A stretch of 64,000 nucleotides of DNA from Albula goreensis (Eukaryota > Chordata > Actinopteri > Albuliformes > Albulidae), in the NCBI GenBank assembly GCA_022829145.1, contig CM040747.1, forward strand, positions 32,752,052-32,816,051, in the 5' to 3' direction. The stretch's first letter is position 1. The number at the start of each line of letters is the position of its first letter. A program made the translations under genes and the position numbers. This document shows positions 1 through 12,640 of this stretch, in pieces. The notes beneath the pieces are model-generated. The model was given only the letters and a program-made list of their open reading frames with translations, had not been told where the DNA came from and searched no databases.

Positions 1-1163
1 TACATGTTGTGCCACCACAATTATCCCATTATAATAACTGAATAAATTTTAGCAGATTATATCACAATTGGAGTGCAGACTTTTTGTTGCTTTGTTTAGA
101 TATGTGCCCTACCATTGTATGTGTTCTCAGGCAGTTAGTGTTGGGCTGACTCAGGCCTGTAATTGTTATCTCATGTAAAGTATCTAGCTGTTACTTGACT
201 GCAAGCACTTTGCCTGTGAGTGTGGCATCTGAGATCAGGGAAATATCACAAGGTCATGACAGGAGTAAATGGACACACTACAATACAAGCTATTATAACC
301 ACTGGGATTTCTGACTGTTTCATGTCCAATAACCGCCACGTTAGTGAAATGTTCTTCAGTTTCTGTAATGTGCTTCTTGATTAAAACGGTGGGCGGAGAA
401 AAAATAATCACTGCTCCATGACCTGTCCTTTATCACGAGTGCTCCTTAACTTTACATTGAAAATGTTTGCTCGAGAGCCAATAAACATATTCCTATCACT
501 GCTGTAGACCCTCTTATAACCTTATAACCAGTTTCAAGACTGAAATTTATATAAGCTGGTGAGATTTTCTCAAATTATACTTTTATCAATCATTCTTCCC
601 ATAATTAACAGGACTAAATATTAATCTTTATTCGACAGTGTCCTAAAAAGGTCACTCACCAAGCCAAATCCATTATACGTCCAAGATGTATATGTATCAA
701 TGTACAGAGCAGGCAGTTTGAATAAATATTCTTTTTACATAGCATAAGACAGTAATATAGAAGCCAAAAAAAGAGATTGTAGATGGTTTCAAATCAATGT
801 TTGGTAAAGAAATAAGCTTGGCTGTCCAGAAACAGAATAGAACAGATTCAAATCTAAAAAAGATGAGACAGGCTGGAAGGCAACCCTGTCCTGAAAAAAG
901 AGGCTAAACTGGCCTGACACAGTGCATTTCGTTTCTTTTATGCTGCTGTATAGTGACAGCCAAGGGTTTGCAGAGGACAAGCAAGTCATTAATATTTGGT
1001 TTGACATTTATTTTGGTAAGTTAATGTGGCAGAGCTCGGTCATGGGGAGGGTAATCTCAGGCCACGCCTACTGGACACCTGTGCCATGTTTGACAATCGG
1101 GCGGCGGTTTTAAAAAGGGTGTGTTTTCTCCCCAGTAGGTGTCTGAGACTAGAGTATGCAGCT
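1..1163. other. Unassigned non-coding sequence
   Basis: AT-rich sequence with no convincing coding region, RNA gene or recognisable repeat. Short ORFs of 60-75 codons occur but have no motif. A GC-richer patch around 1,050-1,130 has a TTTTAAAAAG box that could be a TATA-like element of an old LTR, but no matching LTR ends were found. Confidence 0.5.
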
Positions 1164-1190
1164 GAGAGAGAGAGAGAGAGAGAAAAAAAA
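1164..1190. repeat. (GA)n microsatellite with A-tract
   Basis: About ten GA dinucleotides followed by a short A run, read directly from the sequence. Confidence 0.9.
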
Positions 1191-1597
1191 GCCCAACAGT
1201 GACAGAGACAGCTGAAAAGTGTCTGAGTTCTTTTGTTTGTTTTTTGTTGTTCGTGCTAGTTATTCAGTTGAGTGTCACTGGTTTTTTATTCTGGAGCACT
1301 GTTTGTTATTTTCTACTTTTGGAGAGTCCTCTCTCTCTCCCAGTAATAGCACAATCCCCTGTGTCCGCCTGTTCTGTCCAACCCAGGAGAGTCGCATGGC
1401 ATGTGACACTTAGTTTCCCAGTAATTCTGACACAAAATGTTTAAGTTCATTTCCCTCCTTTTTTTTGTCCAGTCTGGAATGGCCAATTGTGACAGTTGGT
1501 TCAGGCTTTCATTGCAATGTCCTCTATGAATTCCGAGAGAGCACATTGACAACAGAAACATGTACAGGCAGACAGACTGCAGGTACACAACACGACG
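1191..1597. other. Unassigned non-coding sequence
   Basis: T-rich, with overlapping short ORFs on both strands and no motif. Nothing recognisable. Confidence 0.5.
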
Positions 1598-1660
1598 ATT
1601 ACATTACATGACATCAAAGGCATTTATTAGATGCTCTTATCCAGGGCGATTTACAAGGCA
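1598..1660 (+). repeat. Fish SINE-type tail motif
   Basis: ACATTACAT-like repeats are followed by GATGCTCTTATCCAGGGCGA and TTACAA. This matches a motif I know from many dispersed short repeats in teleost genomes (cores such as CTTTTATCCAAAGCGACTTACA). A second copy in reverse orientation lies near 50.6 kb. Only the tail is visible, so I do not name the subfamily. It could equally be the end of a MITE sharing this tail. Confidence 0.5.
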
Positions 1661-3506
1661 AAGTGCAAATGAAAGGTACAAAAAAAGTGCAAAGATAACC
1701 CTCGAGAGAGGTAAAGTCCCAGGTGCCAAAGGTGACAGAATAGATCAGAACCCCCTACAGACTAATCAAATAAAAATGGCTGCGCTACTGAGTGTTGAGA
1801 AAGACACCCCGTTGACTTGGAGCCCCATGGTTAATCTTATGCTTCAGACTCTGCCTAAACCTTGGATTGAGTCAAAATGTCCAAAAACATGATAATGTTA
1901 ATAAGATTTAACATGAAAATCAGTACCAATAGTATGCCCTCCCTAATCTTCCCAGGCATGCTACCGGCTGAAGAAACCTCCTTTACCCAGCCTCGGCAAA
2001 AATACACTAAACAGAATATAGACTACAGCTTTCAATACAGGGATGAATATGATAGTCCTTATGATAGTCTCATTGATTACTGACCTTTTTTAATCTTTTA
2101 ATAAGCTATGATGATTTCAGAAGAGTAGATGTAATTTATATATGAATGAATGTCATCACAGGAAAAAAAACATGTGAACGGTTTTCACTATATCTCTTAG
2201 CAGAGAGAATTTCTCACTTCTGCAACTGAATACATTTTTCATAGAACATACCTATTTTCTCACTTTGAAATGCTGTATGTTTTTATCTAAAACTGAATCT
2301 GGGGAAGACTATTGATACAACTGTGATTCATGACTTGGGGCATGTATTTGATCACCATGGACAATCTCTTCAAAAAAAACAGCAAGTGCAAAATGGAAAC
2401 ACTTTTTTTGGGTTCAAAGGGTTAGGATGGTACCCCAGCCCTCTGAGAGTAAGCTGTAGAATCATAACGCAGAGTCATTTATATCATAGCAGTGGCAGCT
2501 GGTTGTGCCCGTACAGCAGAGGAAGAAACGGGTTTTTATCTGATAACTCTCCTGAACCTTTTTGATGGCTTCGGCAATTTCTGAATGAGCTGAAATATTC
2601 TTCATCCTTGGTTGCCTTTGAGGTGCCTTTAAAAAGAAACAATTTAATTTTAACAAAAATAATCAATATTTATCATGTAAAATGTGTTATGTACTTTGTA
2701 ATTCCATTTTTTTCCACCACATGAAATGAACTGAGACACCACTCTGCACAGGTGAAAATCTTAAATCTTGATTGCCAGAGGGGTGATTATTCTAAGCCTG
2801 TCAATGACAAAACAAATTTCAGGATAATTATCAGTACAGAGGTGAGTTTGGCACCTCCTCAAGGTCGAGCTACTTGACAGCAGTTGGTCTGTTTTTTTTT
2901 TTATCTGTGTCAAAGGGCAACTCAGGCTTTGCTCTTGTAATTTTCTAATTGAAATATAAATTTGTGTTGAATAAGACCCAGTGGGGATTTTCCTGTTTTC
3001 ATTGAAGCAGGACGCATAATCTTCCTCAACCAGACATATTCGGCCAGAATTCAATTTTAAATTCTCTTTAATTGCTGTCTTATTTTTAAACTCTGTAACT
3101 ATTTGCAGTCCTTGTGGGGAAACAGACTATGCACATGCTTAGTTGTTTTACTGTAACGAGTGGGTTGCAGATTGAAAATAAATATTCATTTCACCCTCCT
3201 TCTTTGGGTGTAAAAACTTTCAAAGATATGTCATTTGCCACAGTATTAGTACATTATCTTGACATGTTAAATAACTTTTAATACACAGATATGTACTTTG
3301 GTTTGTAAAATAATAACACAGAAACAAAACAACACCAAAAAACTCCTTTCCTTCTGTAACCCTCACCTTCTCTAGCCTTAAAGCCCCATCCACACCTATG
3401 TGCAATGGGATATGACTAAATAATTCTGGAGCTACAAGTCCGCTTCCTTTCTGTTCTTGTCATAGCGTTCCTTGCAATACCCTTCTAAACTCCTGGAAGG
3501 CCAAGA
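1661..3506. other. Unassigned non-coding sequence
   Basis: AT-rich, with short ORFs below 100 codons and no domain signature. No RNA gene or inverted repeat of note. Confidence 0.5.
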
Positions 3507-3525
3507 AAACACACACACACACACA
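3507..3525. repeat. (AC)n microsatellite
   Basis: About nine AC dinucleotides, read directly. Confidence 0.9.
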
Positions 3526-3820
3526 TAAATGAGGACACGTGGCATAATTGAAGACAGAAGCGGGAATCAGAAGGAAGGGATCTGTGATTATAGAGTCTCC
3601 AGCAGGATGTTCCCAGCATCCATCTGTTTCCACAAGCCGTGTTTACCCTGTCTGACTAATGATACACATTTCTAGAAGCAGACAAGCTCAACTAATTCTC
3701 ATAATTTTTACTTCTTTTCAGTCTTGCTCGGGTTATTTCTTGTGGAGGCGGTAATTTTGTTGCGGTTTATATAAAGTGTTTTCCAACTCATTTGGAACAG
3801 CTGGGGGAGGTTGAGTGGTC

Positions 3821-3855
3821 GGGGGTGGGGAGTTGTGGGGGGTGGAGATGGGGGG
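3821..3855 (+). other. G-rich tract, possible G-quadruplex
   Basis: Four runs of four to six G (GGGGG, GGGG, GGGGGG, GGGGGG) are separated by loops of 1 to 7 bases. This satisfies the usual G-quadruplex sequence rule. Function is unknown. Confidence 0.5.
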
Positions 3856-6800
3856 TGCGCGTGACTCGTTGATTGATGCAAAATTAAACAGCGCCTCACA
3901 AATGAGCACTGGGGACCGCTTTCAATCGATCAAATTAAATGCTAAACCTGACAAGCTAGCAAATATGGCTGCCTTCGGCAGATAGGGAGTACGGAGTGCT
4001 CAAATGAGCAAGCCCTAGTGACAGACACGATTACAGAAATACAGCAAGTAGCAGTACATTGCTTAAACAACTTACTGTGTTACTCACAGAGGGGGGAGCC
4101 AAAGCAGCTCTCAAAATGCACTGCTACAAAAGAAAAAAAAAATTGAAACCTGAAATTCTAAAATTGCATTACTTATTAATGCTCTCTCATTGAAAAACCA
4201 CATGGCAACACTGTTGAGACACTCACGTTTTACTGTATTCTTTTGCTGTGGTCCAACATTCCTGTAAAAAATGACTGATATGGATGTAGAATAGACTTGG
4301 GCCTGAATTCAGACAACATCTGCCAATTATTGTTCATATGAATGAACAACAAAAAAGTAAAGGAAAGGATTTGCCAGAAAAGTGAAGGAGAGGATTGCTT
4401 TTTTTTTTACAAGTTAAGAAATCTTCAAAAAGAACTCACCAAACTGCGTGATGAATGCTGCCTCCAGGCCTTATTCGGAGGGAATCGTGCTTCCTGGTAA
4501 GCCAGTCTATGTATGCTTGGTGGTGACGCACAGTTGAGGGAAATACCTGTGGACAAAGAAGGCCTGGATGGATAGGTCTGCATTAAATTCCTGAGTCTCT
4601 CCCCTCAAGTTCATCAGCACTCCTAATTGTCGACCTGCCTGCTGCTCACTCACTTATGACCAGCATCTCATTACCTGTAAAATTTCAATGACTGCATCTT
4701 GAAATTCTCCGCCCACAGTGGTTTATCTGCATATTTAATGCAAATTTGACTGAGAAACTGCATCACTCGGGGGCTGTTGCGAGAATCCATACCTTGACTT
4801 TTGTCGCATTCCTCATTTGTATGCTGAAGTATTTTCCTTGGAGGATTTGACAATCTTTATATTTCCATGTGTGGTGTAAATGAATCCAAACGTTCTGTTC
4901 AGCAGCCTGCCATCTTTCCTTTTATGTTGGCTGCTGCAAAAGGTTCATTAGGTAATGTGTTTTCCAAAAAACAATCCCATACTGAAAACACTAAAATTAA
5001 ATAAATCACAAACATTAGATATTTATTGAGACCAAAAGCATACTAACAGAAAACCATTTAAAATGCATAAAAATACAAATAAGCGTTTTAGTCCAGCAAT
5101 CAGTCACCAATCACTGGTTCTCCAACCACAAAAGTCACTTACACATGGTTATATAAATGAACACCTATTCACCGACCGTGGAGCTGTGACTTGTATATTT
5201 GTGAATTGTGGTGGCTGTCGCCATTCCCGCCACTGCTGCGGTGTTTCTGGCTGAAGACTGCGTAGTCATGCAGTAATCTCCCCGTTTATCTCAGTTTTCC
5301 ACTTCCCCCATCATCGGTCCAAAATGTTCTGCATACAATAGTGGTGGTGACAAATCTGTGAAATGGTCTAGGAATGTGGTTAATCTGTAAATTTTCAGGT
5401 AAACCAGTTACTGCTTTTTGTTTACTGCAGTATTTGCTTGCTTTTGTATGCATTTGGAAGAATGTGAAATAAAGTGCTACTGAATATTATGTATTCGTAG
5501 CTTTGGCTAAAGTTCTTCACTAACCACGTTGTGTTTTAACAACAAAATTGGTTGGCGGGGTTTAGCTGCCATCAGAGCCAGTAATAAAGCTTTAAGTTCA
5601 TTTATTAATTTGAGTTAAAATTTAGAATAATTTACGTTAATTTATATAAGAATATTTTGTGTTAATTCATATTTACAATTTAAAAACACGAGCGTATATC
5701 TAGCGGAACCAATATTTGTGTTACGTGCGTTCCGGTCATTTTTGTTAATTACACTCACTCTTCATGCGAAGCTGAGCAGCAGTCGAATTGCAGAGGGCAT
5801 GAGACTTCTTACTGCACGACGAAATTCACGCACAAGAATAAATTAAGACATAAAGTTGGAAGTTTCCTTTAAATTTTCTCGAGCTGACGCGGCCAATAAG
5901 GTATGCAATCTTTCAGCCTACACTATGTTTCTAGCTTTTTGATATGCTCGTGTGCTAACTGAAATCGCTTGAAAGCAAAGTAACAGCATACATACGTTTC
6001 AGTGAATGTAATTACAAGTTAACAGTTTGTAGTGAAATGGATTAGATATGTTTATGTTTGTGAGATTCATTTTTGTGGTAATTCTCTATGAGAATGCTCT
6101 GTATCTTGCAGGAGTCATTTTATATTTTGTGTGTTTATTTTTTGTCCAGTTCTCACGGCATGCTTCAAGCTAAAAAGAGCACCTTGTGTTCGTGAGTGAG
6201 CTTGAGGGGAGTTGCACTGACAAACTCAGCCTGCTCGACGTGAGGTGGAGAGCTAACGATCTACGCCTGCCGACGACGGAGCTGCAAGCTGTTTCCTAAA
6301 GTACCACCGAACTCTAGCATCGAACAGATAAGACTGTAAATATACCGGTAACCTCAGCAAGTGGCAAGCGGAGTTCAGGAGCATCGCGTGGTGAATCCAA
6401 CAAGAAGTGACACATTTAAACAAGTTAAATGTTAAGAACTGGAGCAGCCTCGTCCATTGCTTTAAGGGACTCTATAAGTGCTAAAAGGTGAAATGTTCCG
6501 ATATTATGTACATGTTTCTAAGTTCAAGTCATTAATGATTTGCCGTAGTTATTTACTATTAAGCTATTTGAAGTGTGAATGCCGTTTAAAGAGACTAACG
6601 CATAAGTAGAGTATAATCACAAGTGGTATAATTCACTAGTGGTAAAGAGAAGTGTTCTTAACTCATTGCAAGTTAAAGTAAGTTCTTTATTTGTGTGGTG
6701 AAAGGGTGTTTATCACATACTGAGTCATTTTAAGACATAGTCGATTAATGCTGTAGCTAGTAAGTTAATTTAAATTATTATTATTACCATTTAAACTATA

Positions 6801-6911
6801 GGCCAATTAGTAATATTTAAGCTAAGCTAGTTAATTGAATAATTTAGTCACATTCAAATTTTGAGCGATTAACCAAGGAAGCTTGTAAGGTTAATTCAAA
6901 CAATACCAAAT
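3856..6911. other. Unassigned region; may include the BEL leader
   Basis: No coding region is convincing. The last part could be the leader or 5' LTR of the BEL/Pao remnant that follows. An AATAAA lies near 5,470, and a TTTTAACAACA end followed by TTGGTTGGCGGGG lies near 5,535-5,560, which has the look of an LTR end and a primer site. No second LTR copy was found downstream to confirm this. Confidence 0.3.
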
Positions 6912-6989
6912 ATGGATGAGTATGAGTGTGAAGGTAATAAATAGAACTTCGACAGTAACAGTAAAGCTGTAGAGTTACAAGAACAGTCT

Positions 6990-9240
6990 AAAAATATTGA
7001 TAGTGAACCCTTAGATATAAACCCACCAAAGGAGACTGAGGTAAACGTAGAGACCCAAGCTGTTGCAGAAGGAGGACTATGAAGGAGCAAGAGAACTCGA
7101 AGACTTACCGAAAAGGGTCAAGAACTTCATGATAGCAAATCCAAGAGGCTTCAGCACCACTTCACAATTAATTACATCTAATGGAAAGCCCTGGCTAAGG
7201 ATGCTAAGGAAGCACTCGACAGATCTTCCTCCAGCGAGAACCTGCAAGACCTCACAGCTAAAATCCACTGTGCGGCAACAGATGTAAGACAAGCTTATAA
7301 ATACGTAATCCAGTACATAGCCCCTGATGGAGAGACCCGTTGCCGAGTACACACTTGTGATGCCGTCTCAAGAGGAATCATGGACTATGCGTCGAATCAT
7401 CTTTATCGAATCAAAGGCAAAGATCAAGATCCTCTTAAAGAACAAGTATACTGGACTGAGACTGGCTGTTTGTTCTCATTTGCAACATCTCAGAGGTCCA
7501 GGTCAAGCTCTCAAGGTCCAAGTTCTGCAAGCAGTTCAAGCATAAGATCAGGATGCTCTAGCCTGTCCTCTGTAGTGAAACAAGAAGCTGCAGCGGAGCT
7601 AGCTGCAACCCAAGCCACCTTGAAAGTTTTCAAAAGATAGAATGTGAGAAACAAGAGCTTGAAACCCTTGAAGCTGAGAACAGACAGAGGCTCGCATTAC
7701 AAGAAGCAGAAAATGCTGCAAGACAAAGCACATTAGAAGAAAAACGCAGGCAGATAGAGCGCTTACAGACAGTTAAGAAGATGACTGCTGCAAAGGCACG
7801 ACTGCAAGTCTATGAACAAAAAGTGAGCTCAGACGAAGTAATGTCAGAGTTGCTCCATGACTGTAAGCACCTGCAGGAAAGGCCTGCACTTAACCCAAGA
7901 AGTCCTTCAGTTCATTACGTGGCACCTCCACAAGATGCCATACATGTACAACCTGCTATGATGACACAAACCGCCATAAGGGAAGAACCTTCTATTAGCG
8001 CTTCACAGGAGGGTAGCACTACAGCACTTGCTGAACCAATAGCAGTCCATCAATGTAAGCTGTCTCCCAGTACCAGAGTCTTCTGTTTTCAGTGGAGACC
8101 CACTAAAGTATAAAGATTGGAAAATTTCAAACATTGATAAGCAGAAAGAACATTCCAGAATGTGAAAGAATGAGAAAGTCCATTACCTCCACAACTATGT
8201 TGGTGGACCTGCAAAGAAGGCAATTGAGAGTTATTTCATGTAAGCCACTGATGCAGCCCACCATTCAGCATGGGACATCCTGGAAGAAAGGTATGGAAAC
8301 TCCTACGAGATTGCTTAAGCCTTCAGGGATAAGCTCACCTCATAGCCTAAGATAGGACCCAAAGGTCTTGTTGAGCTAAGAGAGTTCTCAGATTTCCTTC
8401 GAGGCTGTCAAGCAGTAATGTCTCAGATTAAGAGTCTTGAGATCCTACACGATTGTGGTGAAAACCGAAGAATACTCACCAAGCTTCCTGATTTGTTGAT
8501 AGCCAGATGGAACAGAAGGGTTATCGAGATTGAAGGAGCAAGCAAGGCTTTCCCTAGCTTCAGCCAATTTGTTGAGTGTGTCATGCAGGAAGCCAAGATA
8601 GCTTGCAATCCGGGGACCTCTCTTCATGCTCTGAAGTCTAGTGATGGCGAAAAGATGAAAACACCAAAGATTCGAAGCATTGGTGCAAAGGTGCTGACAA
8701 GTATCTCTGAAGAAAAACAGATGTTAAAGGGTGTGTCTTTTGTGAGTCAAACCATGGCATTCACACATGTCGAAAGTTTGTGGACAAATCAGTTGCAGAA
8801 CGAGTCAAGTTTGTGCAAACAGAAAAGGTTGTGTTTTGGATGTTTGAAAGCAAGACATCATTCAAAGAACTGTGAAAGAAATGTCTGTGAAACATATTAA
8901 GGGAAGCATCCAACGTGTTAGCATGAAGACCGCGACAAGGAGAACGGAAAGCAAGAACAACAGGATGACTAACGAAAGGAGAATGGGAAACAGTCAAAGG
9001 AGAAGGAAAGGTCAAAGGAAAGGATGGAGTGTAAACAGAACCATGAAACATTGAACGAAGCAACATCTAACCGAGCCGTGCAAGATCTGAACAGCACTTA
9101 TTCCAGCGAATGAAGTCCTTGTATATGTGCTTCTGGACAACCAAAGCGACACCACCATTATTTTAGATATTCAAGACTTTTTGGGGGTCGGAAAACCTGT
9201 GCAATTGTTTGAAGGGAGTTACACAGGGGATTACTGAACA
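6990..9240 (+). mobile_element. BEL/Pao LTR retrotransposon remnant (gag to protease only)
   Basis: The segment keeps the 5' half of a BEL/Pao element: gag-type region, coiled coil, DUF1759-like region, two zinc-binding motifs and the start of an aspartic protease. The order matches the family. After the protease motif near 9,160 coding similarity stops within about 20 codons, and no reverse transcriptase, RNase H or integrase follows, so roughly two thirds of the polyprotein is deleted. Several stops and frame changes show it is dead. LTR boundaries were not resolved. It lies just left of the satellite edge. The clade is assigned from motif recognition without an alignment. Confidence 0.75.
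7110..9200 (+). pseudogene. Broken BEL/Pao gag-protease coding region
   Basis: In its family this polyprotein forms the cytoplasmic particle and supplies the processing protease. The reading frame can be followed from 7,110 to 7,640 with an internal stop, then shifts. From 7,640 to about 8,060 it encodes a charged, Glu/Gln/Arg-rich coiled coil (for example RRQIERLQTVKK). From about 8,088 to 8,560 it resembles DUF1759 (FSGDPLKYKDW, then WDILEERYGNSYE, then AVMSQIKSLE), with several stops. A further frame holds CVFC with downstream His and Cys near 8,730-8,770. A CX2CX4HX4C zinc knuckle (CFGCLKARHHSKNC) lies at 8,831-8,873. The motif LLDNQSDTT near 9,130-9,165 is the protease active-site region. 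At least three frame changes and multiple stops make it non-functional. Confidence 0.75.
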
Positions 9241-9989
9241 TAATTTGTGTGCTTAGGTATTGTTGGCGGTAGTATTTCTGTTTTGACTTGCGTTAGATTT
9301 AAGGAGACAAATTTGTAAGGATGAGATTGGTCCTTTGTTTCTATATTTCTGTGCTTTTTAATTAGGAATTAACATGAACTTTATTGTTATTTTTTTAGTT
9401 ACTGAATATGCCTACATCAGATACGTGATGCTGATCTTTTGCTGATAATGTAAACCTGAATGCCTTTTGGAGATGGATGGGACTAGGAGAAAGTTAAAAC
9501 CAAGTTAATCTTGGTTTCCATCCATTATTGGTTGTTAATTTCATCTGCTGCTAGAATGAATATAGTGTTTAATTCCCTTGATCTGGTCCCACACAATAAT
9601 TTGAAGGTGGACTATGTAGAACTGTGAGCACTGAAATACAGTTTTCAAATTTACTTCATTTGGAAGCATTTCTAATGACTTTTTGTCCTATGATTAGCTA
9701 GGGACATTAGCATTGCACATGTTTTACAACAGAAAACATTTCTGTTCACTTTTTGCCCCTTAAATAATCACTGTGCATGTTGTACTATTGTTTCACGACA
9801 CAAAATAGAAAATTCAGGTGGCATCCCATTTTTCACTCTCTGGAGGTAAGAGTATAGTTATGTCTTTTTCTGATTTTCGGTGAGATACGGTTTTACAATT
9901 AACTTTGCTCGCAAATGTTTCTGGTTTCTTTTTACCCTTTAAATAGTAACTGCCAACAGTTACTATTTGAAGGACATTTTGTACCGTAT
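9241..9989. other. Unassigned; probably decayed satellite toward its right end
   Basis: T-rich sequence without coding content. From about 9,720 there are scattered fragments resembling the satellite (for example TTTCTGTTCACTTTTTGCCC and later TTTCTGGTTTCTTTTTACCC), consistent with badly eroded monomers. Alignment to the satellite consensus would settle this. Confidence 0.35.
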
Positions 9990-10675
9990 CTATTATCTGC
10001 AGGTGATTTCCAGCCATTTTGAGCAGAAAAATAGACACTTATTGGGGGTCAGATTTTTCTCACTCTTTTCAGGTTCACGGCTTACATTTTTTTCATATTT
10101 GGGCTCAACTGACTCCTCATGTCTTGTACAATTTAATCAATTGATGTTGCCTTTTTCTTTTGTATCTATCTGATTTCCAGACATTTTAAGCAGAAAAATA
10201 AAATTTTTCTCACTTTTTTTCAGGTCAGCGATTAACGTTTTTTTTTTTTTTTTTCCTCAGATTTGGGCTCAACTGACTCCTTGCATTTTCAACCATTTAA
10301 TCCATTTCTGGTGACTTTTTCTTTCGTTTCAACTATCTGCAGGTGATTTCCAGTCAGCAGAAAAATCCAGGATTTTGGGGGTCGATTTTTCTCACTTTTT
10401 TTGACTCCTTGCATTTTCAACCATTTAATCCATTTCTGGTGACTTTTTCTTTCGTTTCAACTATCTGCAGGTGATTTCCAGTCATTTTAAGCAGAAAAAT
10501 CCAGGATTTTTGGGGGTCAGATTTTTCTCACTTTTTTCAGGTCCACGGCTTGCTTTGGGCTCAGCAGACTCCTATAATTCCGAGCCGTGGCTTACATTTT
10601 TTTCGGTTTTTGGCAAAACGGACTCCTTGCATTTTCTACCAGTTACTCCATTTCTGGTCACTTTTTCTGTCATCT
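9990..10675 (+). repeat. Diverged left edge of the 176-bp satellite
   Basis: About four monomers are recognisable by TATCTGCAGGTGATTTCCAG, AGCAGAAAAAT and TTTTTCTCACTTTTTTCAGG. They differ from the main array: GATTTCCAG replaces GTTTTGCAG, and the spacing is variable through internal deletions (for example 10,350-10,460). Divergence rising toward the array edge is what unequal-exchange models of satellites predict. The stretch ends where the LINE begins. Confidence 0.85.
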
Positions 10676-11500
10676 ACTCAAGTACCCTACCGTCCAATAG
10701 CTCTGAGTTGCTGTTTATGTAAAACCATGGAGAGGATGATTAATGATCGTCTTGTCTGGAAGCTTGAAGTTGATCATCTGATAAGCGATTTGCAGCGTGG
10801 TTTTAGACAGGGAAGGAGTACTTTAGACCATTTTATTGGATTGGAATCATATGTGTGTTATGCTTTTGTTAAGTAAGCACATGCTGTGTGCATATGATAC
10901 AACCTGAAAACATGGCATTTTGAAAGACCTTTATCAAATTGGTTTTAGGGGAAGTTGCCTATTTTCATTTCAAATTTTTTATCCAATAGACATTTCCCGG
11001 TCATGATAGGAAATATTCTGTCAAACTTGCACAAACGAGAACTAGGAGTACCTCAGGGAAGCATTCTTTCTGTTACTCTTTTTAGTATTAAAATTAATAG
11101 TCCTGTCAATGTGATTGGGCCAATTTTTTTGTGCAGCAAGCATGTTGATGATCTTTGTATTTGCTACAGAGGGAAAAGCATGAATACCATTGAAAGACAG
11201 TTACAATTATGTGTGAATAAGATTCATGTGTGGTCAGTTGAAAATGGTTTTAAATTTTCTAAAACAGAAACTATTTTCTTAGATTTTTGCTTGTTACGAT
11301 ATTCATATCATGACCCAGAACTGTTCATTGATGGTGATCTTATCAGGGTTGTAAAGGAGTTGTAAAGTTCTTGGGATGTATTTTTGACAACAAATTGTCT
11401 TTTATTTCACACCTGAAGGTTTTGAAGAACAGATGTGTTAAGGCATTGGACATTATGAAGGTCCTGGGAAGTACAAAATGGGTACAGTACTCCTGCACAT
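10676..11500 (+). pseudogene. LINE reverse transcriptase, truncated and broken
   Basis: This is the RNA-dependent DNA polymerase of a non-LTR retrotransposon. Visible motifs in order: YRPIAL and GFRQGRST (fingers), CAYDTT near 10,880 (motif A, with a stop where a Trp is usual two codons later), GVPQGSILSVTLF near 11,050 (motif B), and HVDDLCI near 11,145 (motif C, with the Asp-Asp pair intact). After 11,365 the thumb region continues in another frame (FLGCIFDNKLSF). The N-terminal endonuclease and the start of the polymerase are absent. At least two frame changes make it inactive. Confidence 0.8.
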
Positions 11501-11794
11501 TTACAGAGCACTGGTACAATCCCGGTTAGACTATGAGAGCATAGTTTATGGCTCTGCCAGGCAGTCTTACATGCAGATGTTGGACACCGTACATCATTAA
11601 GGATTGCGACTCTCTTTGTGAGCATTCAGGACTTCTCCTGTTCAAAGTCTCCATACAGAAGCTAACAATCCTTCTTTGAACAACAAGCTTAAAACAAAAC
11701 ATCACAATCGAGCCTATTTTCCAGTTTTTCATCCCCAATTTTCACCTTTCATGGAGTTAGAACTAAGACTATTCCTACTTTTGGGCTACACATC

Positions 11795-12640
11795 ATGCCT
11801 CATTCAGAGAAACTGAATATTGACCTTGAGACTTTAACCCAAACACATTTTTGTTCAATTCCTTCATGGGATGTGAGAAAACCTGACATTAACTTGGACT
11901 TGACATGCAACAAAAAGGCAATAACTCACCCACTTGTATACCAGCAGCAAGTTTTTGATGTCAGAAGCCTCTTTCCTCTTCCAACACCTGTGTATACCAA
12001 CAGATCAAAAGTGGGCAATTCTGTCTCCGCTGCAGTTGTGATTGGACACCAGCATTACAGCACCCATAGACATAGTTCAATTTTTACAGTGGAAGCCGAT
12101 GCTTTGTATTTAGCTTTGGAATACATTGAAAATGCACAACAACGGAACTTTGTAATTTTTACGGATTCTAAATCTGGCCTTCAAGCAATGGAATCTTTGA
12201 AAACAGATCACCCGGTTATAGTTCAGGTTTTAGCTAACATAATTTTTTTACAAAGACAGAGCTGTAGCATCCTTTTTTGTTGGCTACCAGGCCATTGTGG
12301 ACTTCATGGCAACAGACAAGCCGACACTGCTTCAAAGAAAGCCCTGACAACAAGAATCGGGAAATGTCTAATCCCACCATCAGACCTTAGACTGTCACTG
12401 AATGCCAACATTACGAGTAAATGGCAGGCAGAATAGGACAACTGTGTAACTAAACTGTATGAAATACATCCTGTTGTTGAACAGAAACCTGTGTTCTCTT
12501 TTAAAAATCGATGGGATCAAATTATTTATACAAGATGTTGAATAGGTCATTCACGACTTACACATGTGCATGTACTGAAGGGGGAAGAACCACCAATGTG
12601 TGACTCTTGTAAGATTCCATTGACTCTTAAACTGTTCTGC
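11795..12640 (+). pseudogene. LINE RNase H domain plus C-terminal Cys segment
   Basis: Open frame of 213 codons (11,795-12,436) ending with a type I RNase H domain, which degrades RNA in RNA:DNA hybrids during retrotransposition. The four expected acidic sites can be located: VYTNRSK (usually Asp; Asn here), TVEADALYLALE (Glu kept), IFTDSKSGLQ (Asp kept), and GNRQADTASKKA (Asp kept). Loss of the first Asp predicts a dead enzyme. After the stop, further remnants at 12,530-12,640 read IGHSRLTHVHVLKG and MCDSC, the usual C-terminal motif of this LINE group. The frame is intact over 213 codons, so this is the best preserved part of the element. Confidence 0.8.

Noticed and set aside
1020..1500. 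LTR or promoter around TTTTAAAAAG
   Set aside because: There is a TATA-like box and GC-richer sequence, but no LTR ends, target duplication or downstream coding region.
5325..5560. 5' LTR and primer site of the BEL element
   Set aside because: The TTTTAACAACA end and TTGGTTGGCGGGG are suggestive, but no matching 3' LTR or repeated ends were found, so no LTR feature is claimed.
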